A stretch of 64,000 nt of DNA. Source: Flammeovirgaceae bacterium. Lineage in GTDB: Bacteria > Bacteroidota > Bacteroidia > Cytophagales > Cyclobacteriaceae. Positions 52,975 through 61,466 of the stretch are shown piece by piece. A program made the position numbers and the translations under genes. Below the pieces are notes generated by a model that did not search any database, had not been told where the DNA came from, and worked only from the letters and a program-made list of their open reading frames with translations. The stretch is from assembly GCA_021298355.1 (NCBI GenBank), contig JAJTEH010000003.1:62001-126000 (forward strand). The letters run 5' to 3'. The first letter of the stretch is position 1; each line of letters begins with the position of its first letter.

Positions 52975-54405
52975 ATGGCCGAAAAAATCTCTTACAACAA
53001 AACGAAAATTGTTGCTACTGTTGGTCCTGCTTCTAACTCAAAAGACATGCTCCGTGCTTTAATTAAAGAAGGCGTAGATGTATTCAGACTCAACTTCTCG
53101 CACGGTACACACGATGACCACCAGAAAGTGGTAAACTTTGTACGCGAACTTAATGCTGAAATGGGCACGCACGTTTGTTTGCTGCAAGATTTGCAAGGAC
53201 CCAAAATTCGTGTGCAAGACATGCAACACGATGTTGTAATTGAACGCGGACAAGAATTTATCATCACCACACGCCAATTAGTGGGTAACAGAGAAATGGC
53301 CAGCACTTCGTATACAGAGTTACCTCGCGATGTTAAAAAAGGTGATGTTATCTTGATTGATGATGGAAAGATCGAACTAAAAGTAAAAGAAGTGCGCGAT
53401 GTGGATGTGGTTACGGAAGTTGTTTATGGTGGTCCTTTAAGGCCCAGAAAAGGAATTAACCTTCCTTTTACAAAAGTATCTGCCCCATCTTTAACAGATA
53501 AAGATTTAAAAGATTTAGAATTTGGATTAAAAAATGACGTAGAGTGGATTGCATTGTCTTTTGTAAGAAAAGCACACGACATTCAAATACTACGCAACAT
53601 CATCGATCAAAGAAAATCGAATGCTAAAATTGTGGCTAAAGTTGAAAAACCCGAAGCCTTAGATAATATTGATGAAGTAATTGCATCGACCGATGCGGTA
53701 ATGGTAGCCCGTGGCGATTTGGGGGTAGAGATTTGGATGGAAGAAGTACCCATGGTACAAAAAATGTTGGTAGAGAAATGCAACAAGGCCGGTAAGCCTG
53801 TGATTGTGGCAACGCAAATGATGGAGAGTATGATTGAAAACCCGCGCCCTACACGTGCCGAAACGAACGATGTGGCCAACGCTGTGATGGACGGTGCCGA
53901 TGCCCTAATGCTTTCTGCCGAAACAGCTTCCGGAAAATACCCGATTGAAGTAATTCGTTCGATGACACGAACTATTAGTTCTGTTGAAAAGAATCCGAAA
54001 ATATTTTTCAAATACAGAGAGTTAGATCCGCAAGCCGAATCTTACGTACACGATAGCCTGGTTTTATCGGCCTGTAAACTAGCTAAGGATATAGGAGCTA
54101 AAGCTATTGTAGGCATGACGTATTCAGGTTATACTGCCTTCAAGGCATCTTCGCATAGACCAAATACAAACATCTTTGTGTTTACCGGTAATCATACCAT
54201 TTTAAATACGATGAGTTTGGTGTGGGGTGCAAGAACCTATCATTACGATAAAATGTTTTCGACCGATCAAACCATGGCCGATGTAGAAGATATTTTAAAA
54301 CGCGATGGACACGTAAAATCCGGAGATACTTTTATTGTGTTGGCCAGCATGCCTATACACGAAAGAAACAGAACCAATACCATTAAGGTAAATATTGTAA
54401 AATAA
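52975..54405 (+). CDS. pyk: Pyruvate kinase
   Basis: 476 residues; converts phosphoenolpyruvate and ADP to pyruvate and ATP. TKIVATVGPASNSKDMLRAL at the N-terminus, DVFRLNFSHGTHDD, the catalytic lysine in IVAKVEKPEALDNIDEVI, MVARGDLGVEI, and the ATQMMESMI, PRPTRAE and DVANAVMDG motifs are all present. The C-terminal regulatory domain is the normal size. A strong terminator follows at 54430. Confidence 0.97.
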   Translation: MAEKISYNKTKIVATVGPASNSKDMLRALIKEGVDVFRLNFSHGTHDDHQKVVNFVRELNAEMGTHVCLLQDLQGPKIRVQDMQHDVVIERGQEFIITTRQLVGNREMASTSYTELPRDVKKGDVILIDDGKIELKVKEVRDVDVVTEVVYGGPLRPRKGINLPFTKVSAPSLTDKDLKDLEFGLKNDVEWIALSFVRKAHDIQILRNIIDQRKSNAKIVAKVEKPEALDNIDEVIASTDAVMVARGDLGVEIWMEEVPMVQKMLVEKCNKAGKPVIVATQMMESMIENPRPTRAETNDVANAVMDGADALMLSAETASGKYPIEVIRSMTRTISSVEKNPKIFFKYRELDPQAESYVHDSLVLSACKLAKDIGAKAIVGMTYSGYTAFKASSHRPNTNIFVFTGNHTILNTMSLVWGARTYHYDKMFSTDQTMADVEDILKRDGHVKSGDTFIVLASMPIHERNRTNTIKVNIVK

Positions 54406-54429
54406 CGCTTATCTATACGTTTAAAAACG

Positions 54430-54463
54430 AAAAAGTCCCGCCAAAACGGGACTTTTTATTTTT
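54430..54463 (+). terminator. Rho-independent terminator after pyk
   Basis: AAAAAGTCCCG pairs with CGGGACTTTTT around CCAAAA and is followed by a T-rich tract, 25 bases after the pyk stop. The stretch 54464-54668 holds no gene. Confidence 0.88.
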
Positions 54464-54668
54464 TAGTAGATATCAAACTTTTAATTTTTGAATACGAAAC
54501 GCCCGATACAAAAACCAATAAAAATAAAAGACAAATCAATTTTATCAGGCGAAAAGCAGCAAGCATAAACAGTAAATTTTACTTGCATAATTAGTTGATG
54601 GATATATTTTTTGTTGTTCTTTAAGTATTAAGATTAGTTGATTAGGAAACTAATAGAGTATAAAAATG

Positions 54669-54830
54669 TTATGGTTTTGGTTCAACCAAAATAACCTCTT
54701 CTCTTTCAACCACAACCGCACCGGGTAAATCGCCTTTTCTTTTGCGTACGTACTTTTTAGGTGTTACGATAACGGCTGCTAAACTTTCGGTTTTGCTTTT
54801 GCTATAATAGGCTGCTAATTGAGCGGCACG
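54669..54830 (-). pseudogene. Displaced copy of the rqcH 3' end
   Basis: 162 bp repeat of the rqcH end. 54694-54830 matches 55706-55842 over 137 bp with one difference (Asn in the gene, Thr here). In the final 25 bp, including the stop codon, seven bases differ, all without changing the protein (both end VILVEPKP). The fragment has no start of its own; the sequence to its left (54464-54668) probably is the original region downstream of rqcH. Confidence 0.9.
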
Positions 54831-54902
54831 AACCGTGCAGTCAAGTGACACTCTCCACCTATAAAGTTAGTTAAGATTGAGCGTGTAAATGCTTATTACT
54901 AA

Positions 54903-55265
54903 TTAATCGTTTTGTGGGATTTCGCGGATTTCTTTAAAAACTTCTCTTTCTAAGACTTTTTCAACGAAGTGATTCAGAGAAACTTTCATCGCTGCAGACC
55001 TAACAGCAATTAACCGATGTATAATTGGTTTTACTCGAACATTGAAGCTGCCCTTAAACTCTTTATCTGGTTCTTTACCCATCTTCTTACAAGTCTCTAA
55101 GTAATCGTTAACAGACTCATGAAATGCTTTAGTCAACTCCTTAACAGTAGCTCCCTCAAAAGTGACAACATCCCTTATGCCTACTATCTTACCAAAAAAG
55201 ACTTGGTCATCAGCACTGAATTCCACTGATCCAGCAAAACCTTTATATTCCAAAACATTTTTCAT
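54903..55265 (-). CDS. hicB: HicB-family antitoxin
   Basis: 120 residues. VLEYKGFAGSVEFSADDQVF, then FGKIVGIRDVVTFEG, is the HicB partial RNase-H-like fold that binds toxin; the C-terminal part (SFNVRVKPIIHRLIAVRSAA) is a ribbon-helix-helix DNA-binding region for autoregulation. It overlaps hicA by four bases. The toxin-first order is the usual hicAB arrangement. Confidence 0.9.
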   Translation of the reverse strand: MKNVLEYKGFAGSVEFSADDQVFFGKIVGIRDVVTFEGATVKELTKAFHESVNDYLETCKKMGKEPDKEFKGSFNVRVKPIIHRLIAVRSAAMKVSLNHFVEKVLEREVFKEIREIPQND

Positions 55266-55510
55266 ATCAATCCTTCTTCTTTGAGATGTTCTATAATGAT
55301 ATCAATAACATACGACTTCAATTGCGGTTTTGGGTGCGGCTCATGCAAGCTTAGAACAGCATTCGTTACTGGGTGTATAAATTTTCTTCTAGACCCTCCA
55401 CCTTTTTTCTGTACATATCCAAATTGCTTCATAATGGTTTGAAGTTCTGACCAGGTGAAATCTTTAGGTCTGCTTTCTAATCTGTCCAGAGCCTTTTTAA
55501 ACTTACTCAT
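55262..55510 (-). CDS. hicA: HicA-like toxin
   Basis: 82 residues. Predicted mRNA-cleaving toxin of the double-stranded RNA-binding-like HicA fold: FTWSELQTIMKQFGYVQKKG and GGGSRRKFIHP, then PHPKPQLKSYVIDIIIEHL. The usual catalytic histidine directly after the glycine-serine pair is arginine here; H46 slightly downstream may substitute, as in other HicA subgroups. Translationally coupled to hicB and lodged between rqcH and a copy of its 3' end. Confidence 0.88.
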   Translation of the reverse strand: MSKFKKALDRLESRPKDFTWSELQTIMKQFGYVQKKGGGSRRKFIHPVTNAVLSLHEPHPKPQLKSYVIDIIIEHLKEEGLI

Positions 55511-55518
55511 CGATAAAA

Positions 55519-55545
55519 CAAATGTAACTATATTTTAGTTGCAAA
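55519..55545 (-). promoter_or_regulatory. Candidate hicAB promoter/operator
   Basis: The minus strand has TTTG (55542-55545) and TACATTTG (55519-55526), 15 bases apart, shorter than usual. An inverted repeat AACTA / TAGTT (55526-55540) lies between and over them, a fit for HicB ribbon-helix-helix binding. Confidence 0.4.
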
Positions 55546-55680
55546 ATACTATTACTTTTAAAGATTTTACACTGCTTGGGGTGAAAATACCTTCGGTAGT
55601 GAAATATTCTATTTCAACGTAAAATACCGTGCAAGTAGTAAGAATAGCTAAGTAGTAGTAAATAATGAAATCGTGCTCTG

Positions 55681-57225
55681 CTAAGGTTTAGGCTCTACCA
55701 AGATCACCTCTTCTCTTTCAACCACAACCGCACCGGGTAAATCGCCTTTTCTTTTGCGTACGTACTTTTTAGGTGTTACGATAACGGCTGCTAAACTTTC
55801 GTTTTTGCTTTTGCTATAATAGGCTGCTAATTGAGCGGCACGTTCGATTACATCTTTCGGAAACACTTTACCCGATTGATATTTAATAACAACATGCGAG
55901 CCACTTACATCTTTTGCATGTAACCATAAATCTTCTTTAAAAGTATAGCTTAGCGTTAGTTCATCGTTGGCATGGGCATTTTTTCCAACCCAAATTCTAA
56001 ATCCTTTAACAGTATGTTCATGAAACGGAAGCGATTTTTCTTCTTTACCCGAAGAAGTTTGAATATTTAATTTTGCAAGCGCTTTAGTGGCTTGTGCCGC
56101 TTTTACTTCTTCTAATTGTTGTTGTAAGGTTTGAATTTGCTTTTCTTTTTCCGCTAATGCCTGACTTATTTTCTGAATTTCGATGTGTTTATTTTTGGCT
56201 TTTGTATAAAAAATCTCAGCATTTTTTTGTGCTGTTAACTCTCTTTTGAGTTTGATGTGGATTTCCTTGTTAGTATAAAAATCAAAAAGTGTAACTCCTT
56301 CAACTCCACTTGAGATAGCATGTAAATTTGCCATAATAATGTCCGCCCATTGTTGGTAGTGCTGGTCGTTTTGTAATTCGGCTAATTTATCTTTTGCTTT
56401 TTTATTGTACACTTCTGCACTTTTTATTTTTTGTTGAATGAAGCGAATGTTTTCTTGTTGCAGCGAAAAAAAATGTTTGTACTGATGGTGTTCGTTTGTA
56501 AAGAAAGTTAACGCTTCTGTTGCTTTAGTAAACGTTTTTATATTTTCTACATCAATTGGCAATAAACTAAATTTTGGTTTTTGATGTGCCGAACCCGGTT
56601 GAACAAAGTAGAATTGTGTTTCTAATTCATTTTTTATGGTTTTAATAATTTGCCATTTTTCTTTTGCATCAAAAATACCTTTTTGCTTTTCCTCAATAGT
56701 TTTCCAGGTTTCTTTATCAAACACAAAATAATTTTGCTTAATGGTATCTGTATGTTTTTCGAAATACGCTAAACTCCAATCTATTTTTCTATTTAACTGA
56801 TTGAGTTTGATGCCTTCATCTCCGGGTAAATTATTGCGGAATAAGGAAACGCAAACATCTTGTTGAAATAAAATAATATTCGAACGGTTTCCATGCATTT
56901 TCAATAAAAGTGTAAAATCATTTTCGAAATGCAAACTGATGCATCGTTCGTTTTCGTAACTGAGAACGCTCTGTAATTTTAGTCCGGGTAAATCTGTAAA
57001 CAAATCGATGTTATTTTTTTTGGCGCGATTAAAAATCTTCGGAAAACTAATGCACGAAAAATCTGGTGCAACTAGGATTTTAATAAATAATGATTGTCTT
57101 CCTTTTTCGAATTGTAGGATCAACTCATCTTTCTCCTGGCTAAAACATTGCGACAAAATACTTTGCGTAAACTCTTTATTGAGTTCTTGGGCTAAACGTT
57201 TCAGCAGAAAGTAAGATACATGCAC
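55681..57225 (-). CDS. rqcH: NFACT-domain ribosome quality control protein (RqcH/Tae2-like)
   Basis: 514 residues. NFACT-N domain (1 to about 260; LKMHGNRSNIILFQ corresponds to the RqcH tRNA-interacting region), a coiled coil (about 270-390) and an NFACT-R domain (about 400-514) with GFRIWVGKNAHANDELTLSY and DLWLHAKDVSGSHVVIKYQS. Relatives bind stalled 50S subunits and add C-terminal tails to incomplete proteins; family membership is clear, function inferred. The end of the gene matches the fragment at 54669, and its last eight codons and stop use different synonymous codons from that copy. The MBL gene is three bases upstream. Confidence 0.92.
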   Translation of the reverse strand: MHVSYFLLKRLAQELNKEFTQSILSQCFSQEKDELILQFEKGRQSLFIKILVAPDFSCISFPKIFNRAKKNNIDLFTDLPGLKLQSVLSYENERCISLHFENDFTLLLKMHGNRSNIILFQQDVCVSLFRNNLPGDEGIKLNQLNRKIDWSLAYFEKHTDTIKQNYFVFDKETWKTIEEKQKGIFDAKEKWQIIKTIKNELETQFYFVQPGSAHQKPKFSLLPIDVENIKTFTKATEALTFFTNEHHQYKHFFSLQQENIRFIQQKIKSAEVYNKKAKDKLAELQNDQHYQQWADIIMANLHAISSGVEGVTLFDFYTNKEIHIKLKRELTAQKNAEIFYTKAKNKHIEIQKISQALAEKEKQIQTLQQQLEEVKAAQATKALAKLNIQTSSGKEEKSLPFHEHTVKGFRIWVGKNAHANDELTLSYTFKEDLWLHAKDVSGSHVVIKYQSGKVFPKDVIERAAQLAAYYSKSKNESLAAVIVTPKKYVRKRKGDLPGAVVVEREEVILVEPKP

Positions 57226-57228
57226 AAT

Positions 57229-57990
57229 TTATACTTCTATTTTTAAACCATCATAAGCGAGTTCAACACCCGCAGGAAGTAATTTGCTGATTTCTTGGTG
57301 GGTGCCTAATTTATGGCTGATGTGTGTGAAGTAAGTTTTACGGGCTTGTATTTTATCTACCATAGTAAGGGCTTCTTCTAAATTAAAATGCGAAATGTGT
57401 TTTTCAATTTGTAATGCATTTAAAACCAAAGTATCTACACCTTTCAATTTTGTAAATGTTTCTTCACTTATAAAATTGGCATCGGTTATGTAAGCAAAAT
57501 TTTTAACTCTAAAACCAAGCACCGGAAGTTTGTAGTGCAAAACCGGAAGTGGAATAATGGAATCAGCACCAATTGTAAAAACAGTTTCATTAATTTCCAT
57601 ACAAGTAAGTTGCGGAATGCCCGGATATTTGTTTTCAGCAAATATGTAACTGTATTCTTTTTTTAATTGATTGATTACCTCAGTTTGCGCATATAGAGGG
57701 ATATCTTGTTGTTGCATAAAATTATACGCGCGTATGTCATCTAATCCGGCCGTATGGTCTCGGTGTGCATGTGTAAATAATAATGCCTGAATAGATTTTA
57801 TTTTCTCGCGTAACATTTGTTGCCTGAAATCAGGACCTGTATCCATTACCAAACTGTTGTTTTCAGTTTGCAGATGTAAAGATGTTCTAAGTCTTTTATC
57901 GCGATAGTCTAAAGAAGAACAAACCGAACACGTGCAACCAATAACGGGCACACCTTGCGAAGTACCGGTTCCTAAAAATGTGGCAATCAA
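57229..57990 (-). CDS. MBL-fold phosphodiesterase (PhnP-like)
   Basis: 253 residues. FLGTGTSQGVPVIGCTCSVC and LLFTHAHRDHTAGLDDIRAY show a metallo-beta-lactamase phosphodiesterase resembling PhnP, with cysteine-rich GCTCSVC; further metal ligands are in FAYITDANFIS and the HKLGTH motif. PhnP cleaves cyclic phosphoribosyl phosphates; here the substrate may differ. It overlaps the upstream 90-residue gene by four bases and precedes rqcH by three, so all three form an operon. Confidence 0.88.
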   Translation of the reverse strand: MIATFLGTGTSQGVPVIGCTCSVCSSLDYRDKRLRTSLHLQTENNSLVMDTGPDFRQQMLREKIKSIQALLFTHAHRDHTAGLDDIRAYNFMQQQDIPLYAQTEVINQLKKEYSYIFAENKYPGIPQLTCMEINETVFTIGADSIIPLPVLHYKLPVLGFRVKNFAYITDANFISEETFTKLKGVDTLVLNALQIEKHISHFNLEEALTMVDKIQARKTYFTHISHKLGTHQEISKLLPAGVELAYDGLKIEV

Positions 57991-58259
57991 TTGGCTACCG
58001 GAGTTTGTTGTAACTCTTCGTACAGTTTTTGATTTTTCTCGCTGAATTTAGAAGTATCAAGTGCTGTATTTTTGATGATGTCCAGCAACGCATTGATCTT
58101 ACCTTCGGTTGTATAAAATTTATTAACGATAATAATTTTCTGATCTTTCAAAACACAATAACCCGATTTGAAATTACCTTTTTCGTAACGCAACATGTAA
58201 TCCGACTCACCGATCATTTCTTCTATTTTCTGCAAAAACTGGGTGGTGTACTTAATCAT
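57987..58259 (-). CDS. Conserved hypothetical protein
   Basis: 90 residues, begun at the ATG at 58259, where MIKYTTQFLQKIEEMIGES starts; the upstream frame to 58445 lies over the miaA start and reads as non-protein. YEKGNFKSGYCVLKDQKIII, then VNKFYTTEGKINALLDIIKN, resembles a small conserved Bacteroidota protein of unknown function. Coupled to the MBL gene and divergent from miaA. Confidence 0.75.
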   Translation of the reverse strand: MIKYTTQFLQKIEEMIGESDYMLRYEKGNFKSGYCVLKDQKIIIVNKFYTTEGKINALLDIIKNTALDTSKFSEKNQKLYEELQQTPVAN

Positions 58260-58351
58260 AGTGGTAATATTTCGCTTGGCAAGATACAAATTGCTTTTAA
58301 AATGGAAGGGCTTAAAAATGGGCATAAAAGCGATAAAGCCTTTCTTTTTGG

Positions 58352-58359
58352 TAAATTTG
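58352..58359 (+). promoter_or_regulatory. TAnnTTTG promoter box of miaA
   Basis: TAAATTTG is an exact match, five bases upstream of the miaA ATG, predicting a leaderless or very short leader. Confidence 0.55.
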
Positions 58360-58364
58360 AAGGC

Positions 58365-59294
58365 ATGAGTAAAAAAACGCTTTGGGTAGTAGTTGGGCCA
58401 ACTGCGGTGGGAAAAACCCATTGGGCGATACAATTGGCAAAGCAATTAAAAACGGAGATTGTTTCGGCTGATTCGAGGCAACTTTTTAAAGAGTTACAGA
58501 TTGGTACAGCTGTTCCTACTGCGGAAGAATTAGCGAAAGTTAAACATCATTTTATTCAATCTCATTCTTTACACGAAAACTACAATGCCGGACAATACGA
58601 GCGCGAAGCCTGCGCATTACTCAACGATTTATTTTTGAAATACGCTGATGTGGTTTTGTGTGGAGGCAGTGGTTTGTATATCAAAGCTGTAACAGAAGGC
58701 TTTGATGACATTCCTGAAATACCTGATGAAATTGCCGAAGCAATAGAGGAAAAATTTAATAAAGAAGGAGTTGCAGGGCTACAAAAAGAATTGGAAGAGT
58801 TGGATCCGGAAATAATAGGGAAGATTGAGTTGAGCAATCCACATAGGGTTATGCGCGCTTTAGAAGTTGTTAAGTATACAGGTCAGTCCATCGTAAGTTT
58901 TAGAGGAAAGAAAGTAAATGAGAGGCCCTGGCAAACGATTAAAATAGGGTTAGACTTACCACGCGAAATTTTGTATCAAAGAATTGATACCCGAATGGAT
59001 AAAATGATCGACCAAGGTTTGTTTGAAGAAGCCAAAACGTTTTATGCCTTTCAACATTTGCAAGCTTTGCAAACGGTTGGTTATCGGGAAATATTTGGAT
59101 ATCTGAATAACGAATACGATAAAGAAGAAGCGATACGTTTATTGAAAAGAAATTCCAGGCGCTATGCAAAAAGACAATTAACGTGGTTTAAACGCGATAA
59201 AGAAATTTTCTGGTTCGATGCTGAAGATGTTACAGTAGAAAAAATTATAGCTGTAAAAAATAAAGAGGCAACTCCGACTGAACCGCCTCTTTAA
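58365..59294 (+). CDS. miaA: tRNA dimethylallyltransferase
   Basis: 309 residues from the ATG at 58365, which gives SKKTLWVVVGPTAVGKTHWA with the P-loop; the open frame upstream to 58029 is antisense to the hypothetical gene and rejected. ADSRQLFKELQIGTA and LCGGSGLYIKAV match the family, as does QTVGYREIFGYL near the C-terminus. It transfers dimethylallyl to N6 of A37 of tRNAs reading UNN codons. A hairpin (AAAGAGGC / GCCTCTTT) overlaps the stop codon and may terminate transcription. Confidence 0.95.
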   Translation: MSKKTLWVVVGPTAVGKTHWAIQLAKQLKTEIVSADSRQLFKELQIGTAVPTAEELAKVKHHFIQSHSLHENYNAGQYEREACALLNDLFLKYADVVLCGGSGLYIKAVTEGFDDIPEIPDEIAEAIEEKFNKEGVAGLQKELEELDPEIIGKIELSNPHRVMRALEVVKYTGQSIVSFRGKKVNERPWQTIKIGLDLPREILYQRIDTRMDKMIDQGLFEEAKTFYAFQHLQALQTVGYREIFGYLNNEYDKEEAIRLLKRNSRRYAKRQLTWFKRDKEIFWFDAEDVTVEKIIAVKNKEATPTEPPL

Positions 59295-59313
59295 CCTTCA
59301 ACCCTTTTGTGAA

Positions 59314-59592
59314 TTATCTGTATTTCAAAACTTGTTTTTCGCCTTTTACTGCAAAGTTTTGAGTTTGTGCTCTTTTGTGCTTTAACCGTTTACAGGCTTT
59401 AGCCAGAACCTGGTTTTGCTTGTAATACAATTGTTTGTTTTTCTTCTGACTTTCTCTATGGAAATCGCTAGCTTTTGCTTGTTTTGTTTGGATGATGATG
59501 CCGATCAGGATGATCACCACCATCAAAGCAAATTTCTTTAAACGCTCGGTTACAAAATTCTCTTCAGTTACGTTTTCATGCTTGCTTACCAT
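59314..59592 (-). CDS. Small membrane protein, hypothetical
   Basis: 92 residues from the ATG at 59592; the longer frame to 59613 begins with TTG. One membrane segment (about 21-36, FALMVVIILIGIII) and a basic C-terminal region (KACKRLKHKRAQTQ). No family recognised. It converges with miaA. Confidence 0.5.
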   Translation of the reverse strand: MVSKHENVTEENFVTERLKKFALMVVIILIGIIIQTKQAKASDFHRESQKKNKQLYYKQNQVLAKACKRLKHKRAQTQNFAVKGEKQVLKYR

Positions 59593-60024
59593 ATCCTTTC
59601 GTTTACCATACAAAAGTGACTGTATTTGTAAGCCTGTATCGATTAAATGATGACGCTATCCTACATAAGTAGCAATATGTATCTGTAAAAAGGATAAGTA
59701 ACATTCGTATAAAATTGTATAAGGAATATGCGAGAATTCAGGTAAAAACACATTTTTTTTACGCTTAACATTAAACAAGCTTTACCCGACTATTTACTTT
59801 TTATTGTTTTTTAACCAAATAGATGTAAGAAATAACATCGCTTCAAGTAATACTTTAATTGTAGTATCTGCTTATTAAAACTATATAACTTAAGATACAT
59901 GCTACTTGTATAATCATAAAGAGCATTGACTAATGGGTGATAAGAAAGGAAGTAGTGTAACACTATTCTCTAAATATGTACTTTATTAGATACATAATTA
60001 GGTGATAAATGTTAATTTTGAAGA
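59593..60024. other. AT-rich intergenic region
   Basis: No gene, RNA or repeat recognised. It contains only the promoter box of the toxin-antitoxin pair at its right end. Confidence 0.5.
60013..60020 (+). promoter_or_regulatory. TAnnTTTG promoter box of yefM-yoeB
   Basis: TAATTTTG is an exact match ending four bases before the antitoxin ATG. Palindromic TACATA-like sequences upstream (TATGTAC near 59976, TACATAA near 59990) could be an operator. Confidence 0.45.
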
Positions 60025-60303
60025 ATGAAAACTGCCACCGTAACAGAATTTAGAGCAAATGCCAAGGAATTGCTAGATAAAATAGAAATGGATCAGGATA
60101 TTTTAATTTTGTCCAGACCAAAAAGCAAGGAAGGTTTTGTGGTGTTAACCACAAGCCACTATGAAGCATTAGAGGAAACAGCACATTTGCTTTCTACACA
60201 GGCAAATGCAAAATGGTTAACAGATAGTGTTGCTCAACATAAGGCAGGAAAAGTAAACAATCGTAAGCTGATAGAAGTAAAGCAATCCAAAAAACGAGTA
60301 TAG
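60025..60303 (+). CDS. yefM: YefM-like antitoxin (Phd/YefM family)
   Basis: 92 residues. The N-terminus KTATVTEFRANAKELLDKIE and SKEGFVVLTTSHYEALEETA match the Phd/YefM antitoxin fold that binds DNA and neutralises YoeB. It is followed five bases later by the toxin gene. Confidence 0.92.
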   Translation: MKTATVTEFRANAKELLDKIEMDQDILILSRPKSKEGFVVLTTSHYEALEETAHLLSTQANAKWLTDSVAQHKAGKVNNRKLIEVKQSKKRV

Positions 60304-60308
60304 AAGAA

Positions 60309-60575
60309 ATGATTGTTGCGTTTACCGAAAATGCCTGGGCTGATTATTTATATTGGCAACAACATGATAAAGTTATAGTAGAAAGAATCAATCTATTAAT
60401 CAAAGAAATAAAAAAAGAGCCCTTTAAAGGAATTGGAAAACCCGAGCCATTAAGAGGAAATTTATCCGGTTATTGGTCTAGAAGAATAGACATTGTGCAT
60501 AGAATTGTCTATCATATAGAAGGTGTAAAAAACAAACAAGTTTTAACAATTATCCAAGTTAGGTTTCATTATTAA
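60309..60575 (+). CDS. yoeB: YoeB-like mRNA interferase toxin
   Basis: 88 residues of the RelE/ParE superfamily. IVAFTENAWADYLYWQQHDK, GIGKPEPLRGNLSGYWSRRI and the C-terminal HY of QVRFHY are YoeB hallmarks; the terminal histidine-tyrosine and the preceding arginines form the active site. It cleaves mRNA at the ribosomal A site when freed from YefM. A terminator follows. Confidence 0.94.
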   Translation: MIVAFTENAWADYLYWQQHDKVIVERINLLIKEIKKEPFKGIGKPEPLRGNLSGYWSRRIDIVHRIVYHIEGVKNKQVLTIIQVRFHY

Positions 60576-60589
60576 TTGATTTAAATAAA

Positions 60590-60616
60590 AAAAGCCGGCT
60601 TTTAACCGGCTTTTCT
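60590..60616. terminator. Bidirectional terminator
   Basis: AAAGCCGG (60591-60598) pairs with CCGGCTTT (60606-60613), with A and T tracts on the two sides. It serves yoeB on plus and the bacilliredoxin-like gene on minus. Confidence 0.85.
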
Positions 60617-60634
60617 TTTTATACATGTAGATGA

Positions 60635-61051
60635 TTAACAATATTCATCGAATACTTCCACTAAATGCGCACCAATCATTTGTGCGTTTCTTCCTTCGAT
60701 GTGGTGTCTCTCTACAAAATGCACTAACTCTCCATCTTTAAATAAAGCAATTGCTGGCGATGATGGAGGATAAGGCAAAGTATATTCTCTTGCTTTCGAT
60801 ACAGCCTCTTTATCAACTCCGGCAAATACAGTTGTTAAATGATCTGGTTTTTTAGGTGCGTTTTGTAATGCCCACTTAATGCCCGGACGAGCAGCGCCTG
60901 CTGCACATCCACACACAGAGTTAATAACCAAAAGTGTTGTTCCTTTTTGGTTCTTTAATTCTGCGTCAACTTCATCTGCGGATTTTAGCTCTTTAAAGCC
61001 AGCTACTGTTAAATCAGTGCGCATCGGAGCTACTAAATGTTCTGGATACAT
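60635..61051 (-). CDS. BrxA/BrxB-family bacilliredoxin-like protein
   Basis: 138 residues of the YphP/YqiW family. The redox motif is CGC in VINSVCGCAAGAARPG, and SPAIALFKDGELVHFVERHH is the conserved C-terminal block. Relatives remove bacillithiol from proteins; whether this organism makes bacillithiol cannot be told. Its place after the suf genes suggests redox or iron-sulfur work. Confidence 0.88.
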   Translation of the reverse strand: MYPEHLVAPMRTDLTVAGFKELKSADEVDAELKNQKGTTLLVINSVCGCAAGAARPGIKWALQNAPKKPDHLTTVFAGVDKEAVSKAREYTLPYPPSSPAIALFKDGELVHFVERHHIEGRNAQMIGAHLVEVFDEYC

Positions 61052-61118
61052 ATCGATTCTTCGGTTTATTCAGTTTTTATAAAAAACAATTTTAAAATCT
61101 TTTCGGTTCGGGCGCAAG

Positions 61119-61466
61119 TTACATAAAACCTAATTCTAGTTTTGCGGCCTCGCTCATCATATCCTGCGAGTAGGGAGGATCGAACGTGATCTCAACTTTC
61201 ACTTCATTAATACCTTCAATCTCTTTTATTCTTTGTTCAATCTCAACCGGAATACTTTCAGCAGATGGACAAGATGGTGAAGTAAGCGTCATCAACACGT
61301 GCACATTGTTAATAGGGAAAACATTGATTTCATAAATCAACCCCAACTCATATACATCCACAGGAATTTCCGGGTCGTACACAGTTTTAATAGCTGCCAC
61401 AACCTTGTCGTACAGGTTTTCAACTGTTACACTTTCTACTGAACCCGATGTTGTTTGTTCGCTCAT
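61119..61466 (-). CDS. SufT-like DUF59/MIP18 protein
   Basis: 115 residues. VYDPEIPVDVYELGLIYEIN and LMTLTSPSCPSAESIPVEIE show the DUF59 (MIP18) fold with its conserved cysteine, found in SufT and PaaD-like proteins that assist iron-sulfur maturation. It overlaps sufE by four bases, so it is part of the suf operon. Confidence 0.9.
   Translation of the reverse strand: MSEQTTSGSVESVTVENLYDKVVAAIKTVYDPEIPVDVYELGLIYEINVFPINNVHVLMTLTSPSCPSAESIPVEIEQRIKEIEGINEVKVEITFDPPYSQDMMSEAAKLELGFM

Noticed and set aside
54831-55680. Shared ACCGTGCA octamer on both sides of hicAB (54832, 55627) as an attachment site
   Set aside because: Eight bases is within chance for this length, and the positions do not line up with the ends of the 137-bp repeat.
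58029-58364. Longer start for miaA
   Set aside because: The extension is antisense to a coding region and precedes the P-loop start of normal length; a promoter box lies before the ATG at 58365.
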